Of a stretch of 64,000 nucleotides of DNA, positions 54,225-64,000 are shown in pieces (position 1 is the stretch's first letter; each line of letters starts with the position of its first letter). The notes below the pieces were generated by a model. It made no database searches, was not told the origin of the DNA, and worked only from the letters and a program-made list of their open reading frames with translations. The stretch covers positions 160,912,199-160,976,198 of the forward strand of contig OX235279.1 in the NCBI GenBank assembly GCA_944472155.2, written 5' to 3'. The position numbers were made by a program, and so were the translations under genes. The DNA comes from Trichobilharzia szidati. Its lineage: Eukaryota > Platyhelminthes > Trematoda > Strigeidida > Schistosomatidae.

Positions 54225-54600
54225 ATTTTACTTATCTCAACCTATATTATCTACACTACACCCTATTATTATTATTCTACTTTTATGACTACACCGAATG
54301 ACCAACGGGTGTTAGGTCAAACTCCATTCACGGCAGCAGCTGAGTCCTAACATACTGCACACTACAAACCACAATCTTGGCCAATCCTCGCACCACTCCT
54401 CTTGGAGTCTACCAGAGCTAAAGCAGTCGAGTGGTGGAATTTACTACGCATAAGTTCACCGAAGATCTGGAACCTCTACCTTACAATCAAGAAGCGAGCT
54501 CAAAGAAATCACCGGTTTATACTAGCTCGTAATCAGGATATTGGATATTGGAGTCAAATTGGTTTGCACCAGCTCGTAAGAAAACGACATTGAATATTGG
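54225..54600 (+). repeat. Direct repeat unit 2
   Basis: Second copy of the unit at 53090-53290, following the LINE. It contains an open frame (54402-54593) with no recognised domain. The unit is probably the 3' region of the LINE, and the first unit the remains of an upstream copy. Confidence 0.5.
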
Positions 54601-54609
54601 AATTTTGTT

Positions 54610-55145
54610 TGAATAATCTTTATTATGTGGTTATGTGTTATCGCTACCAGAAACGTTTGTTTCGGGTGAGTCGAGTGTTGTACTTAACTATATTACGGGG
54701 AGTAGAGTTCATGTCCAGTTGTCTCGGCAGTTTGACTCAAGGGATTTTAGTGAAATAGTGAAAGTGTTCAGAAAATTTGCTATGTTTGTTTTCACAAACC
54801 CAATTTTACCATAATGCTGAATTAAATCTCACTAATTCTGAAATAATTGTGACATTCTTTAGTGAGTAAATTCTGAATCTTTTCTAAAGTGGCTAGTTTA
54901 AGTTCACAGACTAGAACTCGGTGCCGGTTTTCAGCATGACTGGCATTAATTCAGCATCCTGTTCTTTTTCTAGACATTTTCAGGAGTAGATCAGAACCTA
55001 CTGGGCTTGCTTATCGGCGTTGTTTCAGCCCTCACAGCCCATATTCAGCACTAACTAGAACACTTCAGAACGAAAAGACTTAATTCAGAGGATAGTGGGA
55101 ATTTGATTCAGATTCAGATTGTAAGGATAGCAGACTCTTGTTGTC
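54610..55145. other. No supported gene
   Basis: No recognised motif. Confidence 0.5.
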
Positions 55146-55148
55146 TTC

Positions 55149-55390
55149 TTAATCCTTGCGATATATATCTCCGCAGAGATCCAGTTTTTCTTTGAAAGCG
55201 TTCACCGATGGAGCCGTTACTACTGAATCAGGTAAGGAGTTCCAGTCGTTGACAACTCTGTGAGAGAATCTAACTCGACCTCGGTTTGAGCACCTTCTTG
55301 TGGTGACCTCGTAAATATATCCCAGAGGGAGAGAATGGGATTGAAAGGTCAATCCCTAAATAACGCTGTGTTTGTCTGTGGTCGTATTGG
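55149..55390 (-). pseudogene. CR1/jockey-like LINE C-terminal fragment
   Basis: Minus strand: FQSHSLPLGYIYEVTTRRCS, GRVRFSHRVVNDWNSLPDSV, VTAPSVNAFKEKLD. It is the same terminal block as at 53930-54060 plus (RVCRLWNALPAAVTTAPSV). Frame intact for 67 codons, stop present; everything upstream is missing. Confidence 0.8.
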
Positions 55391-55399
55391 GCTAGTCAT

Positions 55400-55700
55400 T
55401 TTTGACCATTTTTTGCCAATGTTTAATCAACACAACACTTACACTTGGTTTTCCAGCTAGCGATCACTGCATTCATAATTGAGCCTCAACAGCATTGCCA
55501 CTGGTGACTATCCCACTAATCACTTTGATCGTTTATATCCAGCACCCGAGTAAACTACTAGATCAATGAGATTGACCATCTTCTGATTGTCTATGAATCT
55601 CCAAAGAGGAACGTCTTCTAACTAACACACAATGAGTACTGATGAATTTCGGCCTTTCGTATTTGTCGAACAAAAGACAAACTATTGGCAAGCGAAGCGG
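55400..55700. other. No supported gene
   Basis: No recognised motif. Confidence 0.45.
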
Positions 55701-55714
55701 TTGACTCATGACTC

Positions 55715-55963
55715 ATGATTGTTTCGTATTTCCATTTATTCGGGAAGAAGGACTTTCAACAGGTGAACTGGAAGATACAAATTGTTCTTCTTGTCCCCTG
55801 CTTTGTGTGGGCATGCGTATTAGTACTTAGTGGTCTACCGTCTTATTCAACGATGTACAATTCACGAATAGGAAATAATTTGTGTAAAATAATTTCTCAG
55901 GGAACGTCTTTGATTAGATCAACTAAAAGTCGTCAACTAGTGCCGTGGAATTCGACTGACTGA
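55715..55963 (+). CDS. Candidate membrane-protein ORF or exon
   Basis: The frame contains a strong hydrophobic segment (IQIVLLVPCFVWACVLVLSG) followed by a basic, polar tail. A possible acceptor (CTTTCAACAG) lies at about 55761, which would give an exon starting VNWKIQIV. No homology recognised and no partner exon defined. It may be part of the gene at 57723-62462 or chance. Confidence 0.2.
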   Translation: MIVSYFHLFGKKDFQQVNWKIQIVLLVPCFVWACVLVLSGLPSYSTMYNSRIGNNLCKIISQGTSLIRSTKSRQLVPWNSTD

Positions 55964-56324
55964 CTGACTTCAGAATTAGTAAAAACTATCTTGAATACTT
56001 GGGTATCTTGTCATAAATTTAATTTCGCATGACATGTCATAGGCATGATCGAATTTCCTAATGCACTTAGCCTCCCCTTCCCTGTCACGCTGATAAGTTT
56101 GAGACTATCTATTTATGATCAATAAAATAAACACTGTATTCCTCTGCTTTTTCGCCTTTAACCTTAGTCATCTGTTCAGTGAAATCTGAAAAACATTGGA
56201 ACCAAATTGATCGTTACTGCCAGGAGGAAACTGCTGAATATAAATAAGATTTCAATTGTTATGGAGAGGTAATTTGATTTTTGTTTGTTTTTCCTGAAGA
56301 ATATATACGTTTTCGCATTCCTTT

Positions 56325-56480
56325 TCGTTCTGAGTGGAATATGGGCTTCAAGCTAGAGCTTTGCATTTTCAGAAGCAGTGAAGTTTTACAGAGTGTGATG
56401 GCTAACCTAACGTCTGACTTCCCATCTCTACCGGGGCTTACTACCGGCTAAGGGGGGTGCAAACGACAATTCCTAGAAGC
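56325..56480 (-). repeat. SINE-A tail fragment
   Basis: GAGTGGAATATGGGCTTCAA, 'gctagagctttgcattttcagaagcagtg' and the following body match the reverse-oriented SINE-A at 4620-4760. The head is missing. Confidence 0.55.
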
Positions 56481-56540
56481 CTAGCACTCGAATTAACCTG
56501 CACTGAACAGAAATACCCACGTATATCATATTTCTCATCC

Positions 56541-56925
56541 ATCACTCCCTAGTTTTCGATGGTTCCCTAACTAGCTAGCTAGCCGGTCATTTTGCAATTG
56601 AATGATAAGGGGAACCTGAGATATCTAACAGTCGATGGAGTGGGTGATATAGCTTGTTTATCATTGGGAAATCATGAGGCATTGGTATTTGTTATTTAGT
56701 CTGTTGGTCGGATATGATTATAAATATCGTAGCAAATAAACCGTCCGGCTTTCTTCCTGCCTTTTTCTCATTTCAAAACATCCGTGAGCTATTAGGCAGT
56801 CTGTTCTCTTTTGCCTCTTTCGTTCCAAGTGCGCCTTGCTGTGGCACGAGTGCCAACAAGCACGAAACCTACATCCAAGGCTTCCTGCAATTGGATTCAT
56901 GTTACCTACTAACATATCCGAATTG
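56541..56925. repeat. SINE-D and SINE-C fragments
   Basis: 56545-56600 has the CTCCCTAGTTTTCGATGGTT end of SINE-D. 56825-56925 has GAGTGCCAACAAGCACGAAA and 'ccaaggcttcctgcaattgg' of SINE-C. Confidence 0.5.
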
Positions 56926-57289
56926 TGAAACACACAAGCTTCTATCCCGATTAGTCGTTGGCTTATGATTTCGTGTTTCTTGTTAAATGTTGTCTATCGA
57001 ATATATTGCGTATACTTGTTTGGAGATTGATGTAAGATTTGGCATGAAACAACTTCGTTGACATTTGCACACATCGAGCCAGTAGGTATTCCTCGTGATT
57101 TCTCACGCAGTGTACCAGTGTGAAAGGTTTGTGTACACCATGTAGGCGAAACATTGCATGATTCCAAATGGATCTCCGCAAGTAAATTCGTAAATAGATG
57201 GAGTAATCTGTTGAAGTTGAGTTTTGTATTCCCAGTTGATTGATTAATATATTTGAGGCGAATCTCTCACTCTCCTTTCACATGTTGGC

Positions 57290-57610
57290 GGTTTCTAGCC
57301 CAGATGATTTGACAAAATCTGATGGTTAAAATAATGTTATTCTGTTGATGGTGGCTGTTAACCATGGAATCTAAGATGCGTCTCCTGTCCTATTATAGGC
57401 TGTCAAACTGGACGACTCTTCGACGTTTGAAAGGATGGCTGTCTGCTGGGCTTGAGTCTCAGTGGGAGCATCACCACTCACTGACTCACTCACCTGCTTA
57501 TTCACTGATGGGTGGAGGTAAATCCAGCTGATGATCCTCAAACAGGATGGGGCCTACATTGTGGATTCCAGTGCTAACCACCACCTCCACCGTCACCAGG
57601 ACCAACAGCA
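57290..57610 (+). repeat. SM-alpha-like retroposon, diverged
   Basis: Contains a B-box-like GGGCTTGAGTCTC near 57455, the segment 'gctgatgatcctcaaacagga', then GTGGATTCCAGTGCTAACCA, corresponding to TGGATTCCACTGCTAGTCACC of 37850. Diverged from the copy at 37470. Confidence 0.5.
57526..57587 (+). ncRNA. Hammerhead ribozyme relict (SM-alpha type)
   Basis: AATCCAG and TGGATT remain as helix I strands. CTGATGA is an intact core. TCC...GGA is a shortened helix II. The required GAAA is replaced by a G-rich stretch (TGGGG), so cleavage is not expected. Confidence 0.55.
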
Positions 57611-57722
57611 GCAGCAGCAGCAAACAATTGACTTAAAGAGTAGAGTGAAGTGATGTAGAAGTGGTAACCTGATAGGCTGACAATAATGTCTTTCTCTTAT
57701 TTCACTTTTTTTTATAATCAAG

Positions 57723-58068
57723 GCAAGGTGAAAAACAATCAACAAGTCAACAAGCTAAAGCAAAACTTCATGTTGGAAATTCGATATCGAAAAATATCCC
57801 AAATGCTCAAAGAGAAACAGGGCTTGATAAAGAAGGAATTGATGAGGAGGAAATTTCATGGGATGTATTAACCACAACAAAGCAACTATGCAACCTATCT
57901 GATTCCATACAGGGATATTTTTCTGAAGAGCTGTCTAAGTTAGACAGCAATGTTGAACATTACACTGGAAATGAAACTGAATCTAATTATTCCAGCGTGC
58001 ATAAAACACTCAAAGCTGCTAAAAATAGCCTACCATATGATATTGATGACGTCTTCTCCCAATGGGGG
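57723..58068 (+). CDS. Exon of an unrecognised host gene
   Basis: A TTTCACTTTTTTTTATAATCAAG acceptor ends at 57722 and GTAAGT begins at 58069. Between them one frame stays open for all 115 codons: QGEKQSTSQQAKAKLHVGNS, DEEEISWDVLTTTKQLCNLS, GYFSEELSKLDSNVEH and ending DIDDVFSQWG. The exon starts with one base of a split codon and ends on a codon boundary. The composition is soluble, acidic and low in hydrophobic runs. The other frames are closed or shorter. I do not recognise a domain. An upstream exon must exist, but I did not find it. Confidence 0.65.
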
Positions 58069-58069
58069 G

Positions 58070-59873
58070 TAAGTTATCAATGTGCTAGATGGATTCACGC
58101 CATTTGATCTTCCATAACGGTTACACTCTCACGTTTCGCCATATTACTATTTCTTCTCCTATACACACTGTTCATTACTAGTTCTTTTGAACCTGTTTTG
58201 TCTATCTTTGTGTGCAGTATGGATTGTCGTGGGTTGAACTGGTGCAAAGCTGTTCGCTGAAACCCAGTTCTATATGGTTATCATTAGTAGATTATACATA
58301 TATTAATCTTTCGATGAGAGTTAAAGGTCTCGTTAACTATAATTTTCCTTTCTCATGGGGAGAGATCCACAGCCACACAAGGCAGAAACACAAAACTGAT
58401 GAGCTTAGGTTTTAGTAGAGAACGCGAAATCTGTGTTCCCACTTCATTCGTCCACACACCAGTCTAACGATAGTGTCACACCTCACTGTATTTACCAATT
58501 TACGTGTTTGAGTGATTACATTTACCTAGCCAGGGATTACTCATCAGTCTTCGTAGGTTAGGCCTAAGGATGGATGCGACCGAATTAAGCAGATGTAGAC
58601 AATTCACATCAACCAGTAGTCCTTGTTAGTCAGATTGATTTTAGGAGTTGGCGGAAGTAGCTAGTCAGGAATTGGGTTGTTTGAACTGATTCGGTTGTCG
58701 TCTGAGCTGATTCAAAATGGATACACCTGCAAAGAGCTTAACCCAAAACTGGTAAAACGGCCGTGTGATGATTAGATCACTTCGATCTGGCTAGCAAGCA
58801 CTATTGATTGGCGTGGGCAGTATACAATGTATCAACTCAACCAATCATTAGTATTGCGTTTCACGTACTTTTGCTTGTTTTCTTGATTAAAATGTACGAT
58901 ATCAAACAGATAACATTTTGAGGTGTAAATAGTTCCGGTTTCCGGAGGAATCTGTGGTAAAATGTCACCTGCTAGAATACCGTAGACTGCGAATTGAGAA
59001 TTCGACCAGGAGATGTATGACGTCACACCACAATTACACAGCAGGATCGAACAGAGCCACAGTTCTAGAAGATGTCACAGTTAGGTCGAGGGGAGGGTTG
59101 TCTACGTTTTCGTGTTCAGAGAAAGGTTTCTCAGTCTCTGCGCTCCCATGGCCGCTTTCTTTCCCCCTCCCCCGCCACAAACACATACACAACCTGGAGT
59201 AGTGCTTTTCCGCGATATGGGACTTGACAACAAACTGCAAACATTATCTTCCTTATCAGTTGATAACGCTGTGTTATATTTGCATATTTGAATCTTAGTT
59301 TCATCACTAGTATTACTCTCATTCTTCTTCCTCTTCTTCTTATCATTAGTGTCATTATCATTGTTGTTGTTATTATTATTATTATTACTGTGATCACCTT
59401 ATGCATTGATTGTCATATGCCTGTGACTTAATTCTCCTACCACAATGGCTTGAAGTGTCCATGATTAACAACTCTACTATGTCATTGTAAGGCCCAATGA
59501 GAAGTTACCCAACGGTATGCATTAGCTTGAATCCGCTTCTCTAATTATCATGATGGGAATATTTTAGATTTTGCATCGACTTGTAGTATGTTCTACTAAT
59601 TGTCAACTTGCTTCATTGTTGATGATAACCTACCTACCTGCCTATCTACCTTTGATTTCATTCGATTGCGTTCCGAGTGGAAAACACAGCTTGAGGCTTG
59701 TGGCATTCTCAATCCGTCTACAAGGATAGACTGTGCCATTAGGAATAATCAAAACGTAGCTTCTGGTTGGCAAATGTTCACACTTTAGACCCCTTTCTTC
59801 CCTACTCAAGTGACTTATCTAGCAACATAGGAACATGTGAAAACTTGCACCTTTTCAATTTGTTACACTTCAG
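58070..59873. other. Probable intron
   Basis: Lies between a GTAAGT donor and a TTTGTTACACTTCAG acceptor. It holds a diverged SM-alpha-like sequence at 58600-58820. A phase-compatible open stretch follows an acceptor at 58217 (YGLSWVELVQSCSLK...), which could be an alternative exon. A terminal open frame lies at 59672-59788 (WKTQLEACGILNPST). Confidence 0.4.
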
Positions 59874-60053
59874 AAGGGAAAGTGTAAACACGAGTTGATA
59901 AACCTTAGTGAAACTGTAATCAATGAGAGTACATGGAGGAGAGGGGATTTATTAGATGAAGCTTTGGCAGGATTTTCAGAATGTGGATATAATATTAAGC
60001 AGTGGAAACATGTATGCTGTACAGAGAATGACTTTCAGTTACATTACGAGTAG
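59874..60053 (+). CDS. Exon of the same gene (middle or alternative last)
   Basis: Acceptor CACTTCAG ends at 59873. Reading in the phase left by the previous exon gives KGKCKHELINLSETVINEST, WRRGDLLDEALAGFSECGYN, IKQWKHVCCTENDFQLHYE and a TAG at 60051. A GTATGC donor candidate at 60012 would end the exon on a codon boundary after IKQWKH, in phase with the next exon at 61941. So the gene either terminates here or continues. No domain recognised. Confidence 0.5.
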   Translation, partial: KGKCKHELINLSETVINESTWRRGDLLDEALAGFSECGYNIKQWKHVCCTENDFQLHYE

Positions 60054-60059
60054 TCTCCA

Positions 60060-61940
60060 GGTATTGATTTTCAGCCAGAAGTCTAATTCATTCTGATTTC
60101 ATGATGTGAAGACCGTTTTTTACTCTAATAAGTAGAGTTTTATTGCCTAATAACGTTTCTCCTCACTCCCCCTGTTTAATAAAGTTCAGAAAGTTGCGCT
60201 TATTGTTGGATAATTTAATGATGTAAGATGATCCTGCTTGACTGGACTGCAATGACACTTAGCTGACAGATAGGGAGTGAACTGACAGAGCGTGTTGACC
60301 ACCTGGTTCAACAGCCTTGCTCTGACTGAAAGTTGGTGCCTACCGGGTGCTAAATTCTAACTTCACTATAGTATATTTTTAAAGAACACGGATTCATTTG
60401 GTTGTTTAATTTTTCGATGCTTTGATACAACTGTCAGTGTCAGCGGTTAACTTCTGTTTTGACTCGTAGATGATTTGTGCATATATCACTGACTTTTCAT
60501 TTGGAAATGAGGAGTCAAGGGGTACTTCAGCGCATATCTAGTAGCTTTATTACTGTATGACATACATACGTCAGTCAATGTATTCCCAAGCAGTGTGGAA
60601 ACAAGTGCATCCTGAAGTCAATCAGAGAACTGATAAATGACTGAGTACAGGGGAACAGAGTATTCAGTTTAAATTAGGCCCTGGGCTTGAATCAAAACAC
60701 TTAGAGGACATATTTCAGTCATCAGAGTAGAATGACAATGCTTTGGATCCACCTGAAACAGGATAAACAGCTAAGCTCACATAGAACAAACAACTACTGG
60801 GAGTTGACAGTTGAACGTACAATATCAGGAGTTTCCAGACCCCACACACTCACGTTTCATATATATTCATATATACAGGTAATAAAGCGAAGTATGGATC
60901 AGGTGAGTGACTTGGTTTATTAAAGCATGGGATATTCGCAGAGGGGCGTACCCGTATTTATGTTCATTGATTACTTCGATTTCCTAGTGGAACATAAGAC
61001 TACAAACTTTGAGCTTTGAAGTTTCAGTGGAGAAGGGTGGTGACGTTATTCTTCGTTTCCACGATGTAAAGTTGCTAATCTCATACTTAACCTAAAGTAA
61101 TTTTCAACTTTACCATGACCACTAGTGGTTCAGTAGCGATACATCCCCCTTTCCACTCTGTTCTGTGTGGCTGTCGTTCTACATTGTATTTGAACGTTGT
61201 AGTATATCACATTGTCATCATTATTCACTTTTGTTCCAAGGCGAACATGGAGCGCCAGCCTCTTTTCGACAGTGCACAATTTGCTGACCGCATCCGTGCT
61301 TGTTTTACTCGCACTACAGGGTGTTTTCTGCATCCCATTTGGATGAACTGCGAGCTCATCGTTCCTCATCGGCGTTCCACTCAATGACGGCGTACTGTGT
61401 GATGTCAGTTAGATGACGCCTCAGCGTATATCCGGTTGATTTTGACTTCCTAATGCGAATTTGTTGGGCAATGAGTTCTTGGCTGGATCCTTGTCAGATT
61501 TCCCTGTTCTTGAATAATGAGTTATTGAAAGGTAGTCTGTGATGGAAGTTTGCGGCTAGCCAGCGGTTGGGAATGAATTACGGGAGCCATCATGTCTCTG
61601 AACTATATAGAAACAGTGAGTTGACTGACATTAAGGTTGACAGTCCGAATCTTGTTCCGTATGCTGAGTGCAGTAGGTTTGCACACTGATTTCAGAGCAG
61701 AAAAGGTCAGTCTTGCCTTATTTCTCTTGTGTCTGTAGTGGTAGTTAGATTTGTTTGCGAAGTAGTGGAGGGGGACAGGGTGGTTGGTGAGTAGGGTAGT
61801 TCACCTTAGTCCCATGCCCACAATCCTATCTCTTATTCCCGTGCTCAGGATGGATTAATAAACTAGACTGGGGTTTTCATGCCATTTTTGTTTAACTGTT
61901 CGTAATATTCGCTTTTTATCTTCTCTTTCATCTTCTTCAG
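60060..61940. other. Probable intron with LINE fragment
   Basis: No exon was identified between the middle and last exons. 60230-60310 is a small CR1-like fragment. 61130-61745 holds an RTE C-terminus on the minus strand. A SINE-A-like tail lies around 60980-61060. Confidence 0.45.
61130..61745 (-). pseudogene. RTE-type LINE C-terminal fragment in intron
   Basis: Minus strand: NKARLTFSALKSVCKPTALS, IRNKIRTVNLNVSQL (the KIRIFNTNVKS block), and later GYTLRRHLTDITQYAVIEWN, ADEE. It matches [20 protein letters not shown] of the copy at 5356-6110. Several stops. Confidence 0.7.
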
Positions 61941-62462
61941 CTGATAAATGTGAAGAAAGCATGTCAAAGACCAGTTGATGAAGAACAAGTAAAGCCTTCT
62001 CAATCGAATCTAGAGGAGAGTTATTCTTCAATTTGTGATAGAACATTTAATTTGGATATCGGCAATTTCGCAGATGATGATGATGAGGAAGATGAGAAAT
62101 ACGCTTCTCGGAAGTGTTTATCAAGGAAGGCTATCTGTCCATCAGAAAATTCACAAAGTTTTCAATTAATTCCTGAGAATCAGACGCTGGATGATGACTG
62201 CCACTTGATGCCAAGTAAACCGAAGTTTTATGATGATAAATATAAGGCTCGAAGGAGAAGAAGAAAACAGGTGGGGCACCGAAACCTTGGTGATGACGCC
62301 TGCAGACCTTCAACAAGCCGTCTATACTATGGTCAACCCATTCCTTCAACCAGCAGTGACGACGAAAACAAAGAAAATAGGAGAAATGTCTCTGAAAAAT
62401 GCTTTGCTAGTAAGTGTACTGGCCAGAGACCAAGTGAGAGTGCTGAAAATGCACCTTCATGA
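61941..62462 (+). CDS. Last coding exon of the host gene
   Basis: A long pyrimidine tract (TCTTCTCTTTCATCTTCTTCAG) ends at 61940. The frame reads LINVKKACQRPVDEEQ, SYSSICDRTFNLDIG, DDDDEEDEKYASRKC, KPKFYDDKYKARRRRRKQ and STSSDDENKENRRN, with a TGA at 62460-62462. An acidic run is followed by a basic RRRRRK run, typical of a nuclear, largely disordered protein. A GTAAGT at 62410 could offer alternative splicing. I do not recognise the family. Confidence 0.65.
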   Translation: MINVKKACQRPVDEEQVKPSQSNLEESYSSICDRTFNLDIGNFADDDDEEDEKYASRKCLSRKAICPSENSQSFQLIPENQTLDDDCHLMPSKPKFYDDKYKARRRRRKQVGHRNLGDDACRPSTSRLYYGQPIPSTSSDDENKENRRNVSEKCFASKCTGQRPSESAENAPS

Positions 62463-62576
62463 CTGATCTCTCCACCTCAGCATCCTGGTTGGGGCACCTC
62501 AGAGGACCTTCTTCCGTTCTTAAATAGAACTGTTCCAAACTCTTTTGTACGATCACTTTATAACCACAAATTCAGC

Positions 62577-62582
62577 AATAAA
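62577..62582 (+). terminator. Poly(A) signal
   Basis: AATAAA lies 115 bases after the stop codon of the last exon, a normal 3' UTR distance. Confidence 0.6.
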
Positions 62583-62724
62583 TTGTTCATTTGGTTTAAA
62601 TTGTAGTTGATTTCCTTGTTCAAGTCAACACAAGAAATGAAGCTATGCGCTTAAAATGTAGTTTTCCAATCGGGTATGTAATGTAACTGTTATTATCCTA
62701 CACGAAAATAGTTCATAGTGCGTT

Positions 62725-62910
62725 GTTGGTTCACTAGTACAGTGGTTTCCGACCAGGTAGGAGGTCCAGGTTGAAATTCCGGGCTACGGATATTAGTCCT
62801 GGAAATGATGGAAGAGTATGTGTAGAAGTGGTAACCTCTAGTCTGTAAGAGCAATATCACCACTATGGTTTCTCAAGCTTCAGAGCTTGGAGCCCTATGT
62901 TTCACACGGA
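62725..62910 (+). repeat. SINE-A-like degenerate copy
   Basis: A decayed tRNA-like head (GGTTCACTAGTACAGTGG, then GTTGAAATTCC as B box) is followed by 'agcttggagccctatgtttcac', the SINE-A tail block. No duplication seen. Confidence 0.55.
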
Positions 62911-62914
62911 ATGT

Positions 62915-63235
62915 AAACAACCTGTACACTCGGATGTCTTCCCGCGATTGCGAATATTTTATCAATACACTTCAGATCATGGAATATACACATTTGATCA
63001 TAGGGAATGATAAGAAGACGGTAGCAGTGAAGAAAATTTGGTATTCTACGAAGTCATCAACCAGACTGTACATTCGTGTATTTATAGTAAATGGGTGGGA
63101 AAGTTCCAGAACCATTTCCGGTCAAAGTCGAATTAGTAAAATTAAAAGGTGTAATAAACACGAACATCGGATAGAGAATATAGTTAGGTAGATGGGTTGT
63201 AGTGTTATCCTAGAAATACTTCAGGTCAAAGGTCA
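62915..63235. other. No supported gene
   Basis: An open frame at 62865-63191 overlaps the SINE tail and has no recognised domain. Confidence 0.45.
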
Positions 63236-63239
63236 AATT

Positions 63240-64000
63240 AGTAAAATTACAATTAGGAATTAAAATGCCATAATAAACAGAGGTGGGGGGGGGGTAACGG
63301 ATAAAAATTAGACAAAGTAGCATCATAATTACTGAGAAGATTGACATATTGTGCAATTGGGGGTTAGAAATGTAGAAATAACAAAATAGACGGGATGTTT
63401 AGATGAGAAAATATGGTAGTGTAAAAACGGATTAAGAAGAACTTAGAAATAACGTGAATGAACAGGAAGTTTGGATAAGAAGGATAATGGGATAGTCACT
63501 ATTAAAAGAATTACCTGTTTATGATGGCCATGGCAGGGACGAGGGTTGGACGTATTTATTTTGGATACACAGCGTGGGTTTGAGGTCTTGCATGGCTAGT
63601 ACCTCGGCTATGCCCAGATGTCTTAATTCTACTCCTTTTGATAGGTTTGATCGAATCTTATATATGGTTTTGAAGGATTTTTCGAAAGGCGCTGAATGTC
63701 CTGAGTTGACCAGATGTTCTGTCACTGAACTATATACACATTTTCGCTCTCCTTTTACTAGCCAGACTGGATAGTGTTCACGAGCGCGTTTTTCAAGTTG
63801 GCGCACGGTACGGCCGATTTACACAGCTCCGCACGACAAGTAAACTGGTATATGCACGTTGAAGTGGCCAAATGCGACAGTTTGTCTTTCGCGTTCTGAC
63901 TGAACGCTTTCTTGCAGGAGAACGTTAGTCGTAGACTTTCGGCGAAGTATGTTTGCCTCAGAGATTTGCAAAGACGTTTCCGAAGGATTTCTGCTTCAGT
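63240..64000 (-). pseudogene. PLE GIY-YIG end, runs off the window
   Basis: Minus strand: HIPVYLSCGAV.IGRTVRQLE and KRAREHYPVWLVKGERK, SSVTEHLVNSGHSAPFEKSF, KTIYKIRSNLSKGVELRHLG, IAEVLAMQDLKPTLCIQNKY, SSLPWPS, stop at 63519. The nuclease core is present with a stop where the tyrosine of YIG should be (TAA, giving .IGRT). A G-run at 63285-63294 lies in the 3' region. Upstream coding continues beyond 64000, where TKSFLQKDFRLR-like linker sequence is visible. Confidence 0.8.

Noticed and set aside
58218..58418. Exon following the acceptor at 58217 (YGLSWVELVQ...)
   Set aside because: The phase fits the preceding exon, but no good donor follows and the frame ends in a stop after transposon-like intron sequence. 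The alternative acceptor at 59873 gives a more coding-like stretch.
59672..59788. Terminal exon WKTQLEACGILNPST...
   Set aside because: The acceptor is weak and the start resembles the 'gagtggaa...gcttgaggc' order of a SINE-A tail. Left as an alternative only.
61115..61387. A plus-strand gene at 61115-61387
   Set aside because: It is the antisense of an RTE LINE C-terminus whose minus-strand blocks (GYTLRRHLTDITQ) are recognisable.

Overview
The window looks like non-genic DNA from a blood-fluke genome (Trematoda, Schistosomatidae, most likely Schistosoma). It is AT-rich, with no dense long reading frames, no operons and no bacterial signals. It is packed with old transposable-element copies of types known from schistosomes. 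These are Penelope-like elements (PLEs) with GIY-YIG endonuclease domains, RTE-type LINEs ending in ATT/AAT microsatellite tails, CR1/jockey-like LINEs, Ty3/gypsy fragments, solo LTRs, tRNA-headed SINEs, and SM-alpha-like retroposons carrying the schistosome hammerhead ribozyme sequence. Species assignment is inference.

Layout. 1-8.3 kb: a PLE fold-back (327-1141), scattered RTE pieces, three SINEs and a solo-LTR remnant. 8.3-15.7 kb: a PLE cluster with hammerhead-like terminal repeats (9612-11445), a second GIY-YIG copy (11687-12213), a PLE with an inverted 5' part (12240-14270) and a PLE N-terminal/RT piece (14641-15657). 17-23.5 kb: a PLE piece, RTE tails, an LTR-like block (19476-19785), an RTE endonuclease piece and a CR1-like RT. 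23.5-30.4 kb: inverted SINE dimers, a 951-bp fold-back (26533-27483), PLE C-termini and an LTR split by an insertion. 31-37 kb: a PLE with inverted ends (32034-33915) facing a PLE of another family, plus RTE tails and one more PLE end. 37.5-45.2 kb: an SM-alpha-like element with a damaged hammerhead, a PLE interrupted by a clean solo LTR, gypsy RT, and the most complete RTE copy. 46-55.4 kb: CR1/jockey RT pieces, a solo LTR with a 4-bp target duplication, and a gypsy integrase. 57.7-62.5 kb: the only region that looks like a host gene, with at least three in-phase exons, a stop codon and a poly(A) signal. The window ends inside another PLE.

The transposon coding regions mostly carry frameshifts, stops, truncations or rearrangements. 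The recurring theme is inverted architecture: PLE ends, SINEs and hammerhead-like terminal repeats are repeatedly found as head-to-head or fold-back pairs. I did not recognise the host gene's function. All family assignments come from reading translated motifs by eye. Boundaries without a stated duplication or inverted arm are approximate, to about 20-50 bases.
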